Made by a program: the position numbers and the translations under genes | Assembly (NCBI GenBank): GCA_000231825.2 | Contig: JH720305.1 | Location: 198,845 to 262,844, forward strand | Direction of reading: 5' to 3' | Source of the DNA: Tetrahymena elliotti 4EA | Lineage: Eukaryota; Ciliophora; Oligohymenophorea; Hymenostomatida; Tetrahymenidae | DNA length: 64,000 nt | In this document: one piece after another, positions 26,423 to 37,601 of the stretch | Numbering within the stretch: the first letter of the stretch is position 1 | How the letters are laid out: each line of letters starts with the position of its first letter | The notes under the pieces: generated by a model | What the model was told of the DNA's origin: nothing | The model's input: only the letters and a program-made list of their open reading frames with translations | Databases searched by the model: none

Positions 26423-27964
26423 TCAGTCTATAAATAAATCCCAATGAATGATTTTTGACTAGAAAACTAAGTTTTAAATAATCAATTTTGAGTAAACTAT
26501 CAAAAACAATTATTATCTATGAATTTCTAGCTTTTATATGAAGACTTGCTATAATATACCATTTTAAACTAATTCAGCAAATAAAGAAAACTTGGAGATT
26601 AGATTTAAGCCTTCTTACTATGTAATAAGCTATATTGTTTATTCTAAAGGAATTAATTTCATAACTTAGCAAGAAATATAAATATCTTCATCAATGGAGA
26701 AACCTTCGATTGTTTAATAATCGCAAGTCTTGAAATATTGCTAGAGAGATTTATAGTACTTATCCAACGAATAATAGATAAATGCTAATTTCGAGCTCGA
26801 AGAAACTCTAAAAGCTTGATAATTTTTGAACTAAATTCCTAATTTATAACATTTTTTTGCTTTCTGGAAGTTTTCGAATTATAAGTATCTATCTCCTAAA
26901 ATAATCTAAAAATACCCATCTTTAGGGAAGAATTAACAACATTTGATTGCATGTTACATAGCTTCTGCCCAACACTAATTATTTATCTCAACTTCTGATA
27001 ATTATTCATAGTTCCCAAAATACTCAGGATCTATTTCTATTCCTTTTTCAAAATATTCTTTAGCCTATTTTAAATTACCAGTTTTAACTAAATATTAGCC
27101 ATAATATTTACATATTTTAGNNNNNNNNNNNNNNNNNNNNNNNNNNNNNNNNNNNNNNNNNNNNNNNNNNNNNNNNNNNNNNNNNNNNNNNNNNNNNNNN
27201 NNNNNNNNNNNNNNNNNNNNNNNNNNNNNNNNNNNNNNNNNNNNNNNNNNNNNNNNNNNNNNNNNNNNNNNNNNNNNNNNNNNNNNNNNNNNNNNNNNNN
27301 NNNNNNNNNNNNNNNNNNNNNNNNNNNNNNNNNNNNNNNNNNNNNNNNNNNNNNNNNNNNNNNNNNNNNNNNNNNNNNNNNNNNNNNNNNNNNNNNNNNN
27401 NNNNNNNNNNNNNNNNNNNNNNNNNNNNNNNNNNNNNNNNNNNNNNNNNNNNNNNNNNNNNNNNNNNNNNNNNNNNNNNNNNNNNNNNNNNNNNNNNNNN
27501 NNNNNNNNNNNNNNNNNNNNNNNNNNNNNNNNNNNNNNNNNNNNNNNNNNNNNNNNNNNNNNNNNNNNNNNNNNNNNNNNNNNNNNNNNNNNNNNNNNNN
27601 NNNNNNNNNNNNNNNNNNNNNNNNNNNNNNNNNNNNNNNNNNNNNNNNNNNNNNNNNNNNNNNNNNNNNNNNNNNNNNNNNNNNNNNNNNNNNNNNNNNN
27701 NNNNNNNNNNNNNNNNNNNNNNNNNNNNNNNNNNNNNNNNNNNNNNNNNNNNNNNNATTAAAAGCCTAATTTAATCTATTCAGTTTTGAATAAGCTCATT
27801 CCTTTAAACAATTAAAGTATTTCATGGCAGCAAAAATTTGTATTTACATCTAATTCCTCTATTAATTAAATTGTTTCTTTAAGATAGCATTAATTGTATT
27901 TATCTTAAACCTATTAAATGGTTTTAACTTCATCTTTTTTTGCAGTTTTTATAAATTTCTACAT
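26423..27964 (-). CDS. TPR-repeat protein, HWDLF family member 7, interrupted by assembly gap
   Basis: Minus-strand frame from ATG 27962-27964 to TGA 26423, with 636 Ns at 27121-27756 inside. Both visible ends match member 6 in the same frame: the start differs by a few residues and the end is SKIIHWDLFID. The corresponding stretch in member 6 is 618 bases, so the gap estimate is close to the true size. No frameshift or internal TGA is visible outside the gap, so the gene is likely intact. Differences such as CDYQTIEG against CNYKKIEG show it is a genuine second locus, not an assembly echo. Confidence 0.78.
27121..27756. other. Assembly gap (636 N)
   Basis: The run of N falls exactly where members 6 and 7 are nearly identical, so the gap is best explained by failure to resolve two near-identical tandem copies. 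Sequence on both sides fits member 7 in frame. Confidence 0.95.
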
Positions 27965-28900
27965 CAAGTAATATTCTTAAATTTATGGATTTACTAATTA
28001 TAAAATATAGTTCTAAGTACTTAATATCTAAATTACAAATATTATTCTAATAATTTTAGAATCAATTAAATTTTATGAAAGTAAATTCTAATTTTATATA
28101 AAAATAACTATTTTAAAAAATGTATCATACATACCCTACAATATTCATGTGATGGTCTATTTTAAATTTTCAAAATTATTTCAAATATCTTCAAATATTA
28201 AGTCCATAATTTCTGAAAAAACTATTTTTTTGGGCCTTAATTAATCAGGAGTTAAGGTAAATATTGATATTAAAATAGATTAACTATTGGTTGTGATTTA
28301 AAAGTGATAGATGGTTTCTATATTTCCTTTTAGAAAATAAAAATAATCTTTTTATTTTGTGTAATTTAATTTGATATTTAATATCTGATTCCATAAAAAG
28401 GTAATATTGAATGATTAAGTATGAAAGTATTTAGTAAGAATGCTTAATCCTAAAATATTCTATTAAAGTGACACTTACATTGCTTAATCTAGTTATAAAT
28501 ATTTAGAATGCTTGAATGAATTTGAAAAGGAATATAAATTATTTAAAATGGGTTTGGAAATGAATTTTATAATTAACTAAAAAAAGAAAGTAGTATAATT
28601 CTTATTGAAAATTGTTTGATTTAATAAAAAAACAGTAGTTAATAAATTTAATAAATAAAAAAAGCATAAAAGCAGCTTATCTAATAAGTAGATATTATTT
28701 AGAATTTTAAATGAATTCTCCTTCAATAAAGCAGAAGTTTCTTCCAGCTTGGGATGACACAAAAGTCATTAATAGCATATAGCAGCATTACATTCTTTAT
28801 GTAATTTAATCATAAATATCGATTGTTTGATTGCAATTTAATCTCATTTTAATGATAGTCATACACACTCCATAAAAAGAATTTGGATGTTTCAAAAAAA
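27965..28900. other. Intergenic with possible TPR-gene relic
   Basis: About 930 bases. The first 120 bases are homologous to the flank upstream of member 6. On the plus strand around 28480-28570 a short frame reads YKYLECLNEFEKEYKLF, resembling the conserved N-terminus of the TPR family (FKECIEAYNGYQKEYKNF), and then breaks at a stop. This may be the remnant of an eighth member or chance similarity. Confidence 0.3.
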
Positions 28901-30198
28901 ATGATAGATAACTCTGAGCCTTTAAGTTTTAAGGAAAAGCAAGAAAAACTTAGTTAAACTAAATCAAGATTCAAGTTGCAACCTTTAAATTCAGTTTTAA
29001 AAAATAAACCAGAAAGAAGTAAGACAAAAACCATATTTTTAAATGGGCAAAAAAGGATAATTCATTTTTTATTAATTAATAAGATAAAACTCTAGAATAA
29101 GACATAGAAAATGGTTCTTTAATAAATAGGATGCTTTAAATAACAGAAAAGGGATCTCTTTACAACAAAACCACTTTAGAAAAACAAGTATTTAAACCAA
29201 ATAAAAATAATTTTGCAATTCATAGACAAAAAGAGGCAGATAAAGTGAATTCAGAGAATTTAGTAAAATATTAAATGATTTAAACAAACATGAAAGAAGA
29301 CATAAAAATCTATTTAAAAAATAGTTTATTCATAACAGGCTTGAGAAAGTCTCGTCTACTATAAATTTCAATAAATATGAGTAATAGTATGATAAGTATA
29401 AAAAGTATAAAGATAACATCACAAGATCATCACGTAAGCAAATAAACAAATAATTTATTTTAATTTATCAGAATTTTATTTAAGATGATAATTTAACTCT
29501 AATTTCTACTTATCAATTTTATTTATTATTAATAAATAAATAGGTCGAATCTTTAACTGTTTCATCAAAACTGATTTTAACTCTGAGTTATTAGCTACAA
29601 CATCAACTGCATATGGAAGACTTATCCATGCACCAAAAACAACCACAAGCAGAAGTAAAATCTAAAATATAATTTTATTTTAATAAATTTGTTTTATAAT
29701 ATTAAAGTGAGTCCAACACCAATAATAGCAGAAAAACCAGTACAAAAAAGCAAACCCAAAAAGAAGAAATCAAAGCATTCTAAGAATAGTAAATCATAAG
29801 AAGATCTTAAATTCATAAAATTTCCTGATCACAGTATGTCTCCTAATTCAAATTCACAAATTGGTAGAGTGTAAACAGAAAATAGTAAGGAAACAGATCA
29901 TTTTGATTAAGGAGATATAGTTTATAAAAGTAAACGTAATTCTTAACAAACTACAAAAAGTGATCAAATTAAAAGCTCAAAAAAAAACTCTATATCAGAA
30001 AGATTACCCCAAAATACATAAAAAACAGAAGAGTAAGATATAAAAATTATAGAATAGAATTAATAGTTATCTCAACATGAATAATCTAAAAGTAATCCTT
30101 AGTAAAATAACAACGAAAATTAAGTAGAATAATAAAATATTGGTAATGCTGAAAAAGATAAAGAAGACTAGCAAGATAAATAATCTGAAAAAAACTGA
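28901..30198 (+). CDS. CFAP97/Hemingway (KIAA1430)-like protein
   Basis: Five exons (28901-29018, 29084-29262, 29325-29433, 29544-29654, 29708-30198) give 335 aa ending at TGA 30196; all four introns are GT...AG and 53-110 bases. The core around residues 45-130 has the family pattern: LEQDIENGSLINRMLQI, a spacer, then HRQKEADKVNSENLFIHNRL, followed by FNKYEQQYDKYKKY. CFAP97 proteins bind or modify axonemal microtubules in flies and mammals, and that role is expected here. The last 160 residues are a lysine/serine then Q/E-rich tail (SKPKKKKSKHSKNSK) with no known domain. The assignment rests on motif spacing from memory; splice sites were chosen because they alone restore the motif frame. Confidence 0.68.
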
Positions 30199-31182
30199 AA
30201 TAAAATATAAACAACAATCAACCAATAAACAAATAAACAAACTTAATTTAAATATTTTATATCTATTAAAATTCATTAAAAAATAATTCAGCCATTTTAT
30301 TTAATCCCCTTTCCATTTTCATTTTTATTTTATTCTTTTCGTTATTATTTACTTTTTGTTTTCATTAATTTAGTTTTTTTTTTTATGTTTTCAATTACAA
30401 GTAAAATCTTCACATAAATTTCAAGTTTAAAGCATGAAACCTTAAATAATCTAATTAACCGTGTTGCTAATCATTTTTTATCAACAATAAATAGAGTGTT
30501 TTTATTTTTCAAGCCTAATTTTAATTTTTATTTACAAAATTTTTACTTTTTTATTCAAGAAAATCTACTTTGACGAATTAAAAAGAAATGAAAACTAAAT
30601 AATTTATCCAAATTTTTATTTTATAAATTAATTTATTTAACTATTTATTTTCAAAATAAAAATGAATTTTATTTAATAATTTATTTTAACATTTTACTTT
30701 TAGAAAATTTTAATTAACTAAATAAATACGACTAGATTTAAAAGTTTTTGATTGAATATGATGATAAGTAACTTTTATAGAAAAGATATCTTTTTTTGAA
30801 ATTATTAATTTGATTTAATTTGTAGAAGATTAGCAAATAAATAATGGTTTAATCAAAGGTTCGAGAAATTAGAAGGTAATGAAGAGAATGGATAATTTTT
30901 GAATAAATGAAAATGAAAGAAAATGAAAAATGGGTGGAATGAATATGATAGGATATTTAAAATAGTCATATAAATATTTTTAATAAATGAAGAGTGATTA
31001 AATTGTAACATGAGTTGGTTAGTTATTATTATGTTAACAATATTAGATTTTATTACTATTTTTAAATTAGTTGTGTTAGTTTGAAAGTAATTATTAATTG
31101 GTTATTTTAGTGTTACTTTTCTAGATTATTTAATTTTACTCTATTGAAAGTTATCCAATAAGTATTAATATTTTAATTATCT
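30199..31182. other. Convergent intergenic region
   Basis: About 980 bases between the 3' ends of the CFAP97-like and LRRC49-like genes. No frame with protein character and no RNA gene seen; simple A-rich stretches near 30880-30960. Confidence 0.6.
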
Positions 31183-33889
31183 TCACATGAAGTTGTTTGA
31201 ATTTATTGACATTGTGGGTGAAGTTGTATTTTGTTAAGAGTTATTATAGTTACTATGTAATGAGTGGCTTGTTTTATTATGGTTGGCCTTATTGTGCATA
31301 TATCCATTGCTTCCTGCACTGCTATGATGACCATGATAAGGAAATTTAGAATTAGTATTTAAAACTGGTGATTAATCTATTAAACTTAAGATATAGTTAT
31401 CGAATAAATCTGTAAACTCGTTTTCTGAATTTTTTTCTTCTAAGAATCCTTAAAATAGAGTCTAAGTAAATTATTCAGCTGTGTCAGTTGCGACCTTACT
31501 AAATATTTTCATATATTACTTATCTCTACAAATTTCGAATTCCTCTGAGTTTTAACAAGGATATGAACGGATGTTTTCAGAGTTGTAGAATTTTTCTGGA
31601 AGTTACAAAATTCTATCAAAGTTAGAGAAGAGATTTTTAGCTTTTTATTTATCTTGATCTTTAACATCACTGCCATTTATTTTAATTATGTGAGGGAAAC
31701 GATAAACAATGAATTCTTTGAGGAAAGAACACTTTGAAAGAGGATTATTAATAATTTAAATGCTACGTAGTGATGGAAGAATTTCTAGTTTGGCCAACTA
31801 AAGAAGAGTAACCAAATAGTTATCTTTAAGAATGATTTCTTTGAGTTTTTTGAAGTTTTTGAGTGTATTTAATGTTTAGTTTTCTATTATAAAATCAAAG
31901 ATAATGTATTAAAATTATATTTTATCAATCACTTCTTAGAATTAATCATTGCTTAAGACTATTTCATAAGCATTTCCATAAATAAACAGCTATGTATCAT
32001 CTTCTATTTCAGCATGTCCACCTTCTACTAAAATGTTCTATAAATAATCTTTCTTTTTAGCATTTTATAATTCTAATTTTTTCACTCTATTTAGTTCTAA
32101 TTTCCATTATTCTCCTATGATCTCAATTACTTCTTCAGGATTTATATCTTCATCTTCTTGGTCTTCCTCTTCTCCTCCTCCTCTTTAATTTATTTATAGA
32201 TGACCATTACCTTTTTCCTATTATTTACCACCCTAATTATTTTATTTGCTTCTATCTTCAAGCGTGTTAGCGCTAGTTGCTGCATCATCAATCTTTTTTT
32301 GAAATAAATGTGATTGCTTATTATAATTTATTTGAATGAATGATAAAATTAACTACATTTTAAATTTATGCTTGACTGGTTCCTTCTTTTTTAAGATCTT
32401 CTCTTATCAAATCAACTAGCTTGTGATCTAAAGATTTCAAATTGACAGTATTTGAAAGAATAAATTTATAATAAGTAATTTGTTAAGTAGTTTTGGTGAC
32501 AGGATTCCCCTCTAAGTTAAGCTCAAGAAGGGAATTGATAGATTTTAAACATTTTAATCCCTCCAAAGAGTCTATTCTGTTATTCTATAAGAAGAGCTTT
32601 TCTAATTTACTTAAATGCTAAATATTTTCAACTTTTTCTATTAAATTTAATTTCAAATTCAGCTCAACAAGATTTTGTTGACTCTCAAGATTTTCAAGTT
32701 TTACAATGAGATTGTTTGCTAAATTTAAGATTTTTAAGTTGACAAGATTTTTGATTCCTTCAATTTTTTAAATTTTGTTTGAATGTAAATCAAGCACTTC
32801 TAATTTTGTTAATTGATCAATTTATTGAATTCTAGTAATTTAATTTTTAGGAAGCAGTAACACTCTCAACTAAGACAAAGTGTATATTGATTCTATTTCT
32901 TTCACTTGATTATCATATAAATCCAAATAAAGTAAATATGGAAGTGAAACTAAATTCTCAATTCTACTTATTTTGTTATGCTAATAAGTTAAAATCTTCA
33001 ATTTCTCTTCACCTTCTAACAGAGGCATATGAGTCAATTCCATATAATCAAGATTCAGTTTCTCTAAATTAGCTTCCCTTTCACAAGGTCTTCTATAACA
33101 AACCCAAATTCCCATTATTTATGGTAGCTCACAGAAAATTATATTACCATTTCCCTCAATACGCTTCAATGTTCCATGCTTTAATAAATATCTAAATCTT
33201 TCATCTTTCTCATTTTATGTAATTTCATTAAACTCTGCACTAGAAAAACTCATCTGTCCGCTACTTCCTGAAGGATTATTTGCATCTATTTATTCGTAAT
33301 TAAAGTATTTAATATTTTCTATTGAGTGATTGATTATTAACAACAGCAAAATTTAAATTTTGGATTATTTTTATATCATAAAAATACTTAGATAATATAT
33401 TCTGTTTATCTGTTATGTTAAACTATGTCTTGTCTTGTTTGCTTACTATTAATATAATATATAGAATATCTTTACTGAAAATATTTCCTGAGAAAGGATT
33501 TCCAACTTTTTCTGTTTTCTTAGCACTGCCTTGAATATTTGTTATTTCAGGAAGCTTGTTAGAATTTGTTCTTGTTTAAGTACGCTTTTGATGATAAGGC
33601 TATTATTTTTATATTTGACTTGTATTTGGAACATTGCCTAGTGCTGTATTCTCTTCTCCTTGCTTATAGAATTTATATCCAAAACTTGTGGCAGGTCTAT
33701 TTGCTCTTAAAAGAATATAAATTTAATTATAAAATGACGTTAATTCTAATAAATATGTTTGCTTTCATTGAAAATTATTTTCATTCTGTTTATTTTAACT
33801 AACTCTAACAAACATAATAATTTTAAATAAACTATTATAAGTATAAAATATTTCTACCCTACAGCACCGCCATTAGTCTAAGCCATCAT
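31183..33889 (-). CDS. LRRC49-like subunit of the tubulin polyglutamylase complex
   Basis: Four minus-strand exons (33858-33889, 33476-33705, 32357-33285, 31183-32292) give 766 aa, ATG 33887-33889 to TGA 31183. A leucine-rich repeat domain spans about residues 160-360 with SDS22-type repeats: NLEKLNLDYMELTHMP, ILTYQHNKISRIENL, LLYLDLYDNQVKEIES, LRVLLLPKNQITRI, LEVLDLHSNKIQKIEG. These track human LRRC49 repeat by repeat. After an acidic linker (GGGEEEDQEDEDIN) the C-terminal part also follows LRRC49: TQLFIYGNAYEIVL, a second short repeat set, then FIVYRFPHIIKINGSDVKDQ. LRRC49 anchors the TTLL1 polyglutamylase complex at centriolar satellites and cilia in mammals; a basal-body or axonemal tubulin-modification role is inferred here. 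An ATG at 33253 is an alternative start, but the upstream exons read well in frame. Confidence 0.82.
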
Positions 33890-34902
33890 TCCATTCACTC
33901 TATAATTTTAATTATTTAAATTTAATTTTTAATTGCCTTTTTGTCATTTTTAAAACTTCTAACTAGAAAAAAAATGTGTTGCATTAGTTAAATAGTTAAC
34001 AAATACTTTATGAATTATTATAATAAATGTGATGAAGAAACAATTACGGTTGCTTTTGCATTTACAAATTAATCTGGTGATTATACATATCCCTGCTTCG
34101 CTATTTTGTTCAGAATCTAAGAAATCAAATGAATTTCCTCCTATTTTATTTTGAAATTAAATTGGTCTGCTTTCAAGATAGTCCTCTTTTTTTTTTTACG
34201 CTTGAGCTTTAAAATACGATTTCTTTTACTTATTAAGTATGAATGAATAAATTAATTTTGATTTTAAAGTTTTATAAATGAAATCAGAAGCAAACAAACA
34301 ATTATCTTAGCAATAATTGATTTTTTGATAATTTAATTTTTCTTCTATCAAATAAATAATGGATTGATTGATTGATTAATTCCTTTAGTTGTTTATTAAC
34401 AATGTTATTTTCCTATTGATTTATTGATTTAATTTAAAGAAATTAACATCTTACAAATATTGTCCGTATATAAAATTTCATTTTAAAGGTTTATCTTAAA
34501 TCAATTTTTAAACTTTTAAACGACTGTCTTTGTAAATTATCTGTGCCTGTCTGACTGACAATCCATTAAGCCATATCCAAATTTTTATTACAAATTTCGT
34601 TTAATTATTAATTAATAAATAACTGGTATAAAATTTCATTCATTTAATTAAATCCAAAAATCAACTAATACATACAACCACATAAAATTAGGTCTTCATT
34701 TCTTCACTTAACCATTATCTGTTTACAAAGTAGAATCTTCTTAATTTCTATTTATTCAAAAATTAACATCAAAAGTTGCTGATTATTTAATCTCCTCGAA
34801 AAGATTATTTAAAATAAAGAAATACTTTTTAAATATTAAATTAATTAAAACAGCTTATTTATTATAAGATATTATATTATTATAAAATTTAATTATCTTG
34901 CG
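33890..34902. other. Intergenic, no gene seen
   Basis: About 1 kb upstream of the LRRC49-like gene. It holds a gattgattgattgatta microsatellite at about 34362-34378. A poly-T run near 34190 could end a Pol III transcript, but no tRNA or snRNA fold was recognised upstream of it. Confidence 0.5.
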
Positions 34903-36120
34903 TCATAATTCGCCTTTTTTGAAATCAAAATTTGTCTTTTTATTGTTGATTATTTTAGGTGAAATCATATTTTTAATTCTATTAAAATCAAATGTAAGAT
35001 ATTTAGATTTCTTCAATTCTCTTGCGCAGTTCCTCAGTTATTTCTTCATCTGTTTTATATTGTTTCTCATTAGTACTTTTGTTTTTATTTTTCTCTCTCT
35101 CAATACAAATTGGAATAGTCTGTTATTCATTGTTCAGATAATCTATTTTAATGTATAAAAATTATTTCATAATCATTAAATAAAAAGAGAAATATTTTTG
35201 ACAATTAATTAATTTTACATGCAATAATGTAATTCTCATTTATTTAACCAAATTTCAATCTTGTGTACTTCACAAGGAGCTAATTTATATTTTATTAATT
35301 TATACATTCAGTTTTTCTTTCATTTTTCTATTTAATCTATTCATCTTGCAAAGCATTTTTTTAATCACATAATTTTTGATATTCTTATCTTAGCATGCTA
35401 AAAATATTTAATTAAAATATTCATAAAAGCAATTTACTGAAAAGAAAGTAAGTAAAATTATTTACTTAATTCTATCTTGTTTCTATTTAATAGCTTCTTC
35501 AACTCCATTATCTACTTCTATATTTTCTTGTATCTATCTAGCTATACCTTCATTTTATGCATTTAATTGTTAAATTTTCCTTATTTCTTCTTCATTTTAG
35601 ATTAAAATTTCTAGATAATAATTAAAAATGTTGAAATGATCTTTCAAAAATGATAAAAAAATCATACATTTTAACATATTTGTCTACTTTAATTCCTCCT
35701 TCTTCATTTTATTTTACAGTTTTAACTTCTCTTCTTATATTTATTTAGCAATAATTAACTCATTATCAACAGAAAATATATTTTTAATCGATTATAAATG
35801 AGTATTATCAATATGTTCTACTTATTTCATCTATAAAAAGTTTTTAAATCAATAATCTAAGAAATTATATTTAAAATCAAATCTTAGCGCTAAAACCTAA
35901 TTTGCTTTATTAAATTATTGAGATTTTTTTTGAATCTTATGACATGCTAAATTTTAAAAACTAAATTACTTATTTTTTTGATCATAAAAAATTTATAAAT
36001 ATCATCTGTAACATGAAAATAAGATTGACTAAAATTTAATTGACATTCTTTGAATTAAAATTTTCTATCTAATAGGGAGACTATTTTTAATAGTAAGAAA
36101 AGTATGGAGAACAAAGACAT
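34903..36120 (-). CDS. Coiled-coil protein, possibly DUF4200-type; 3' end unresolved
   Basis: The minus-strand model starts ATG 36118-36120 with exons 36030-36120, 35897-35946, 35466-35830 and 35397 downward. The introns between them are 83, 66 and 68 bases. The start carries LLDRKFQFKECQ, reminiscent of the LLEKRRE...E start of DUF4200 coiled coils of axonemal MIA/CFAP proteins. Later helices include AKQIQEEKLKLQNKMKKEEL, AQNEGIARQIQENI and LRQEYQKLCDQKNALQDEQ. The 66-base intron (35831-35896) contains an in-frame TGA and is a multiple of three, so missing it would look like a premature stop. Below about 35250 two frames look coding (STNEKQYKTDEEITEEL; ARELKKSKYLTFDFNRI), so the last exons could not be settled; the lower limit is the TGA of one of them. 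The family link is tentative. Confidence 0.48.
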
Positions 36121-36624
36121 TTTTACAAGTACACAATTAATCTAATCAATCAATTATTAACTTAAAAACGAAATTATTTTATTTATTTATCTAAAAATAT
36201 TTGGTAAAATATCAAGGAAATAGGAAAAATTTAACTAAAAATAAAGATTAAAAAATATTAAAATTAAATTTTTGTTTTATTTATTTAGACAATTAATTTT
36301 CAACAATAAGAAATAAAACCAAAAATGAAAGACTAATTAAAAATAAATTAACAATTACATTGAAAATGAATCTTTTTTTTCAAATAATAAGATCTTTTTC
36401 AAGAATAAGAAAGATTTTTTGAAGAAATAAACCAAAAATTTGTTAAAATTTAAGAAATTGATTTTATATTTTGTAATTGATAAAATAATTGGAAAACTGT
36501 CACTCACATACAATATTAAGAAGAAGGTGAAATAAATATATACAAAAGATAGATAGATAGATTAATTAAAATTTATTTTATGTTAATTATTTTATATTTT
36601 AATTTATAATAAAATTTAAAAAGA
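36121..36624. other. Intergenic with gata microsatellite
   Basis: About 500 bases between two minus-strand genes. An agatagatagatagatt repeat sits at about 36548-36563. No other feature seen. Confidence 0.55.
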
Positions 36625-37398
36625 TCATAGCTAAATTTATTATTGTTGTTATTAAAGAAGTTACTATTACTAATTCTACTATGATTGTTATTACTAAATT
36701 TATTGCTGCTACAATTAAAGAAGTTTTGACTAATTAAAAAAATTATTGTCATATCTAACAGATTGTTTAAGAATACTATTTCTCATGTTTGAAACCTTGC
36801 TCTTAATGAATTTTTCAAATGTAGGTTGGTTATTTTCTATGTCATTAATGTCAGAATCATCAGGGGTTTGTTACATTTAATGGAAAGAATTATTATATTT
36901 ATAATAAAGAGGTTTTATTGCTGTAGATATCTTTGATACTTAAGGAGAATTTCTGCCACTGTCAACAGGTTCTTCTATTAAGTTATTTTGAGAGTTTTAT
37001 AAATTTATTTTTAAATCTTGTTCTTCTATTTTAGGTTTATTAACTTATTATTTATCAACTTCATTAACATCTTTCACTATCTCAGTTTTAATTAATTTAT
37101 CATTTTTTTAGTCATGATCAATAATTTTAACTTCATTGTCATCATCCATATCAAAATCAATTATTATCTTTGCAGCTTTGCTCCCTCTTCTATCTTTGTT
37201 AAAAGCATCTAATGTAGAAAATATAAAATCATCTTTTTTAGCATCATCTGCTTTAGAAGACACCTGATCTTCATTTTTCTCAGTGATTTTTGTAAAGCAA
37301 TTTTTTTATAAATTAATTGTTGGTTTTTCTGGCTCATTTGAGTATTTCTTTTCCATCTTTAATTTCATTTATTCTAAGTTTGAGTTATTTTATTTCAT
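36625..37398 (-). CDS. Acidic, polyglutamine-tailed protein, unrecognised
   Basis: Minus-strand frame of 257 aa, ATG 37396-37398 to TGA 36625. The middle is mixed-charge and plausible as a folded or peptide-binding stretch (DDFIFSTLDAFNKDRRGSKA, then IIIDFDMDDDNEVKII). The last 35 residues are almost pure Q encoded by CAA, TAA and TAG (imperfect, with N, L and I). The start is uncertain because the frame is open upstream; an ATG 36 bases further in is possible. No domain recognised. Its upstream neighbour ends 204 bases away on the same strand. Confidence 0.6.
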
Positions 37399-37601
37399 TG
37401 AATAACCTTAAAATTAATTTTTATAATTTATTACTTTTAATAAAAGTTAAAAGGAAAATAAAAAAAAAGGGGGTTTTAATTTGGTTAAAAATTATTTTAA
37501 TTTATAAATCGCATATTCAGTTTTCATAAATCCAATATTACTTTAAATTTTTATAACTATTATACCACCCCAAAAATTATTTAAAAAAACATCAAAAAAA
37601 A

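Noticed and set aside
27121..27756. Idea that TPR member 7 is an assembly artefact copy of member 6
   Set aside because: The two have many real differences in coding and flanking sequence with frame kept, so they are separate loci.
28577..28762. 61-codon minus-strand frame
   Set aside because: Hydrophobic low-complexity run antisense to A-rich DNA just upstream of the CFAP97-like gene; no supporting feature.
30855..30870. aggttcgaga resembling a tRNA B box
   Set aside because: No A box, acceptor stem or cloverleaf could be found around it.
34898..35158. Hydrophobic 86-codon plus-strand frame
   Set aside because: It lacks an ATG (starts TTG) and lies antisense to charged, coding-looking sequence of the minus-strand coiled-coil gene; hydrophobicity is the expected mirror of an E/K-rich strand.
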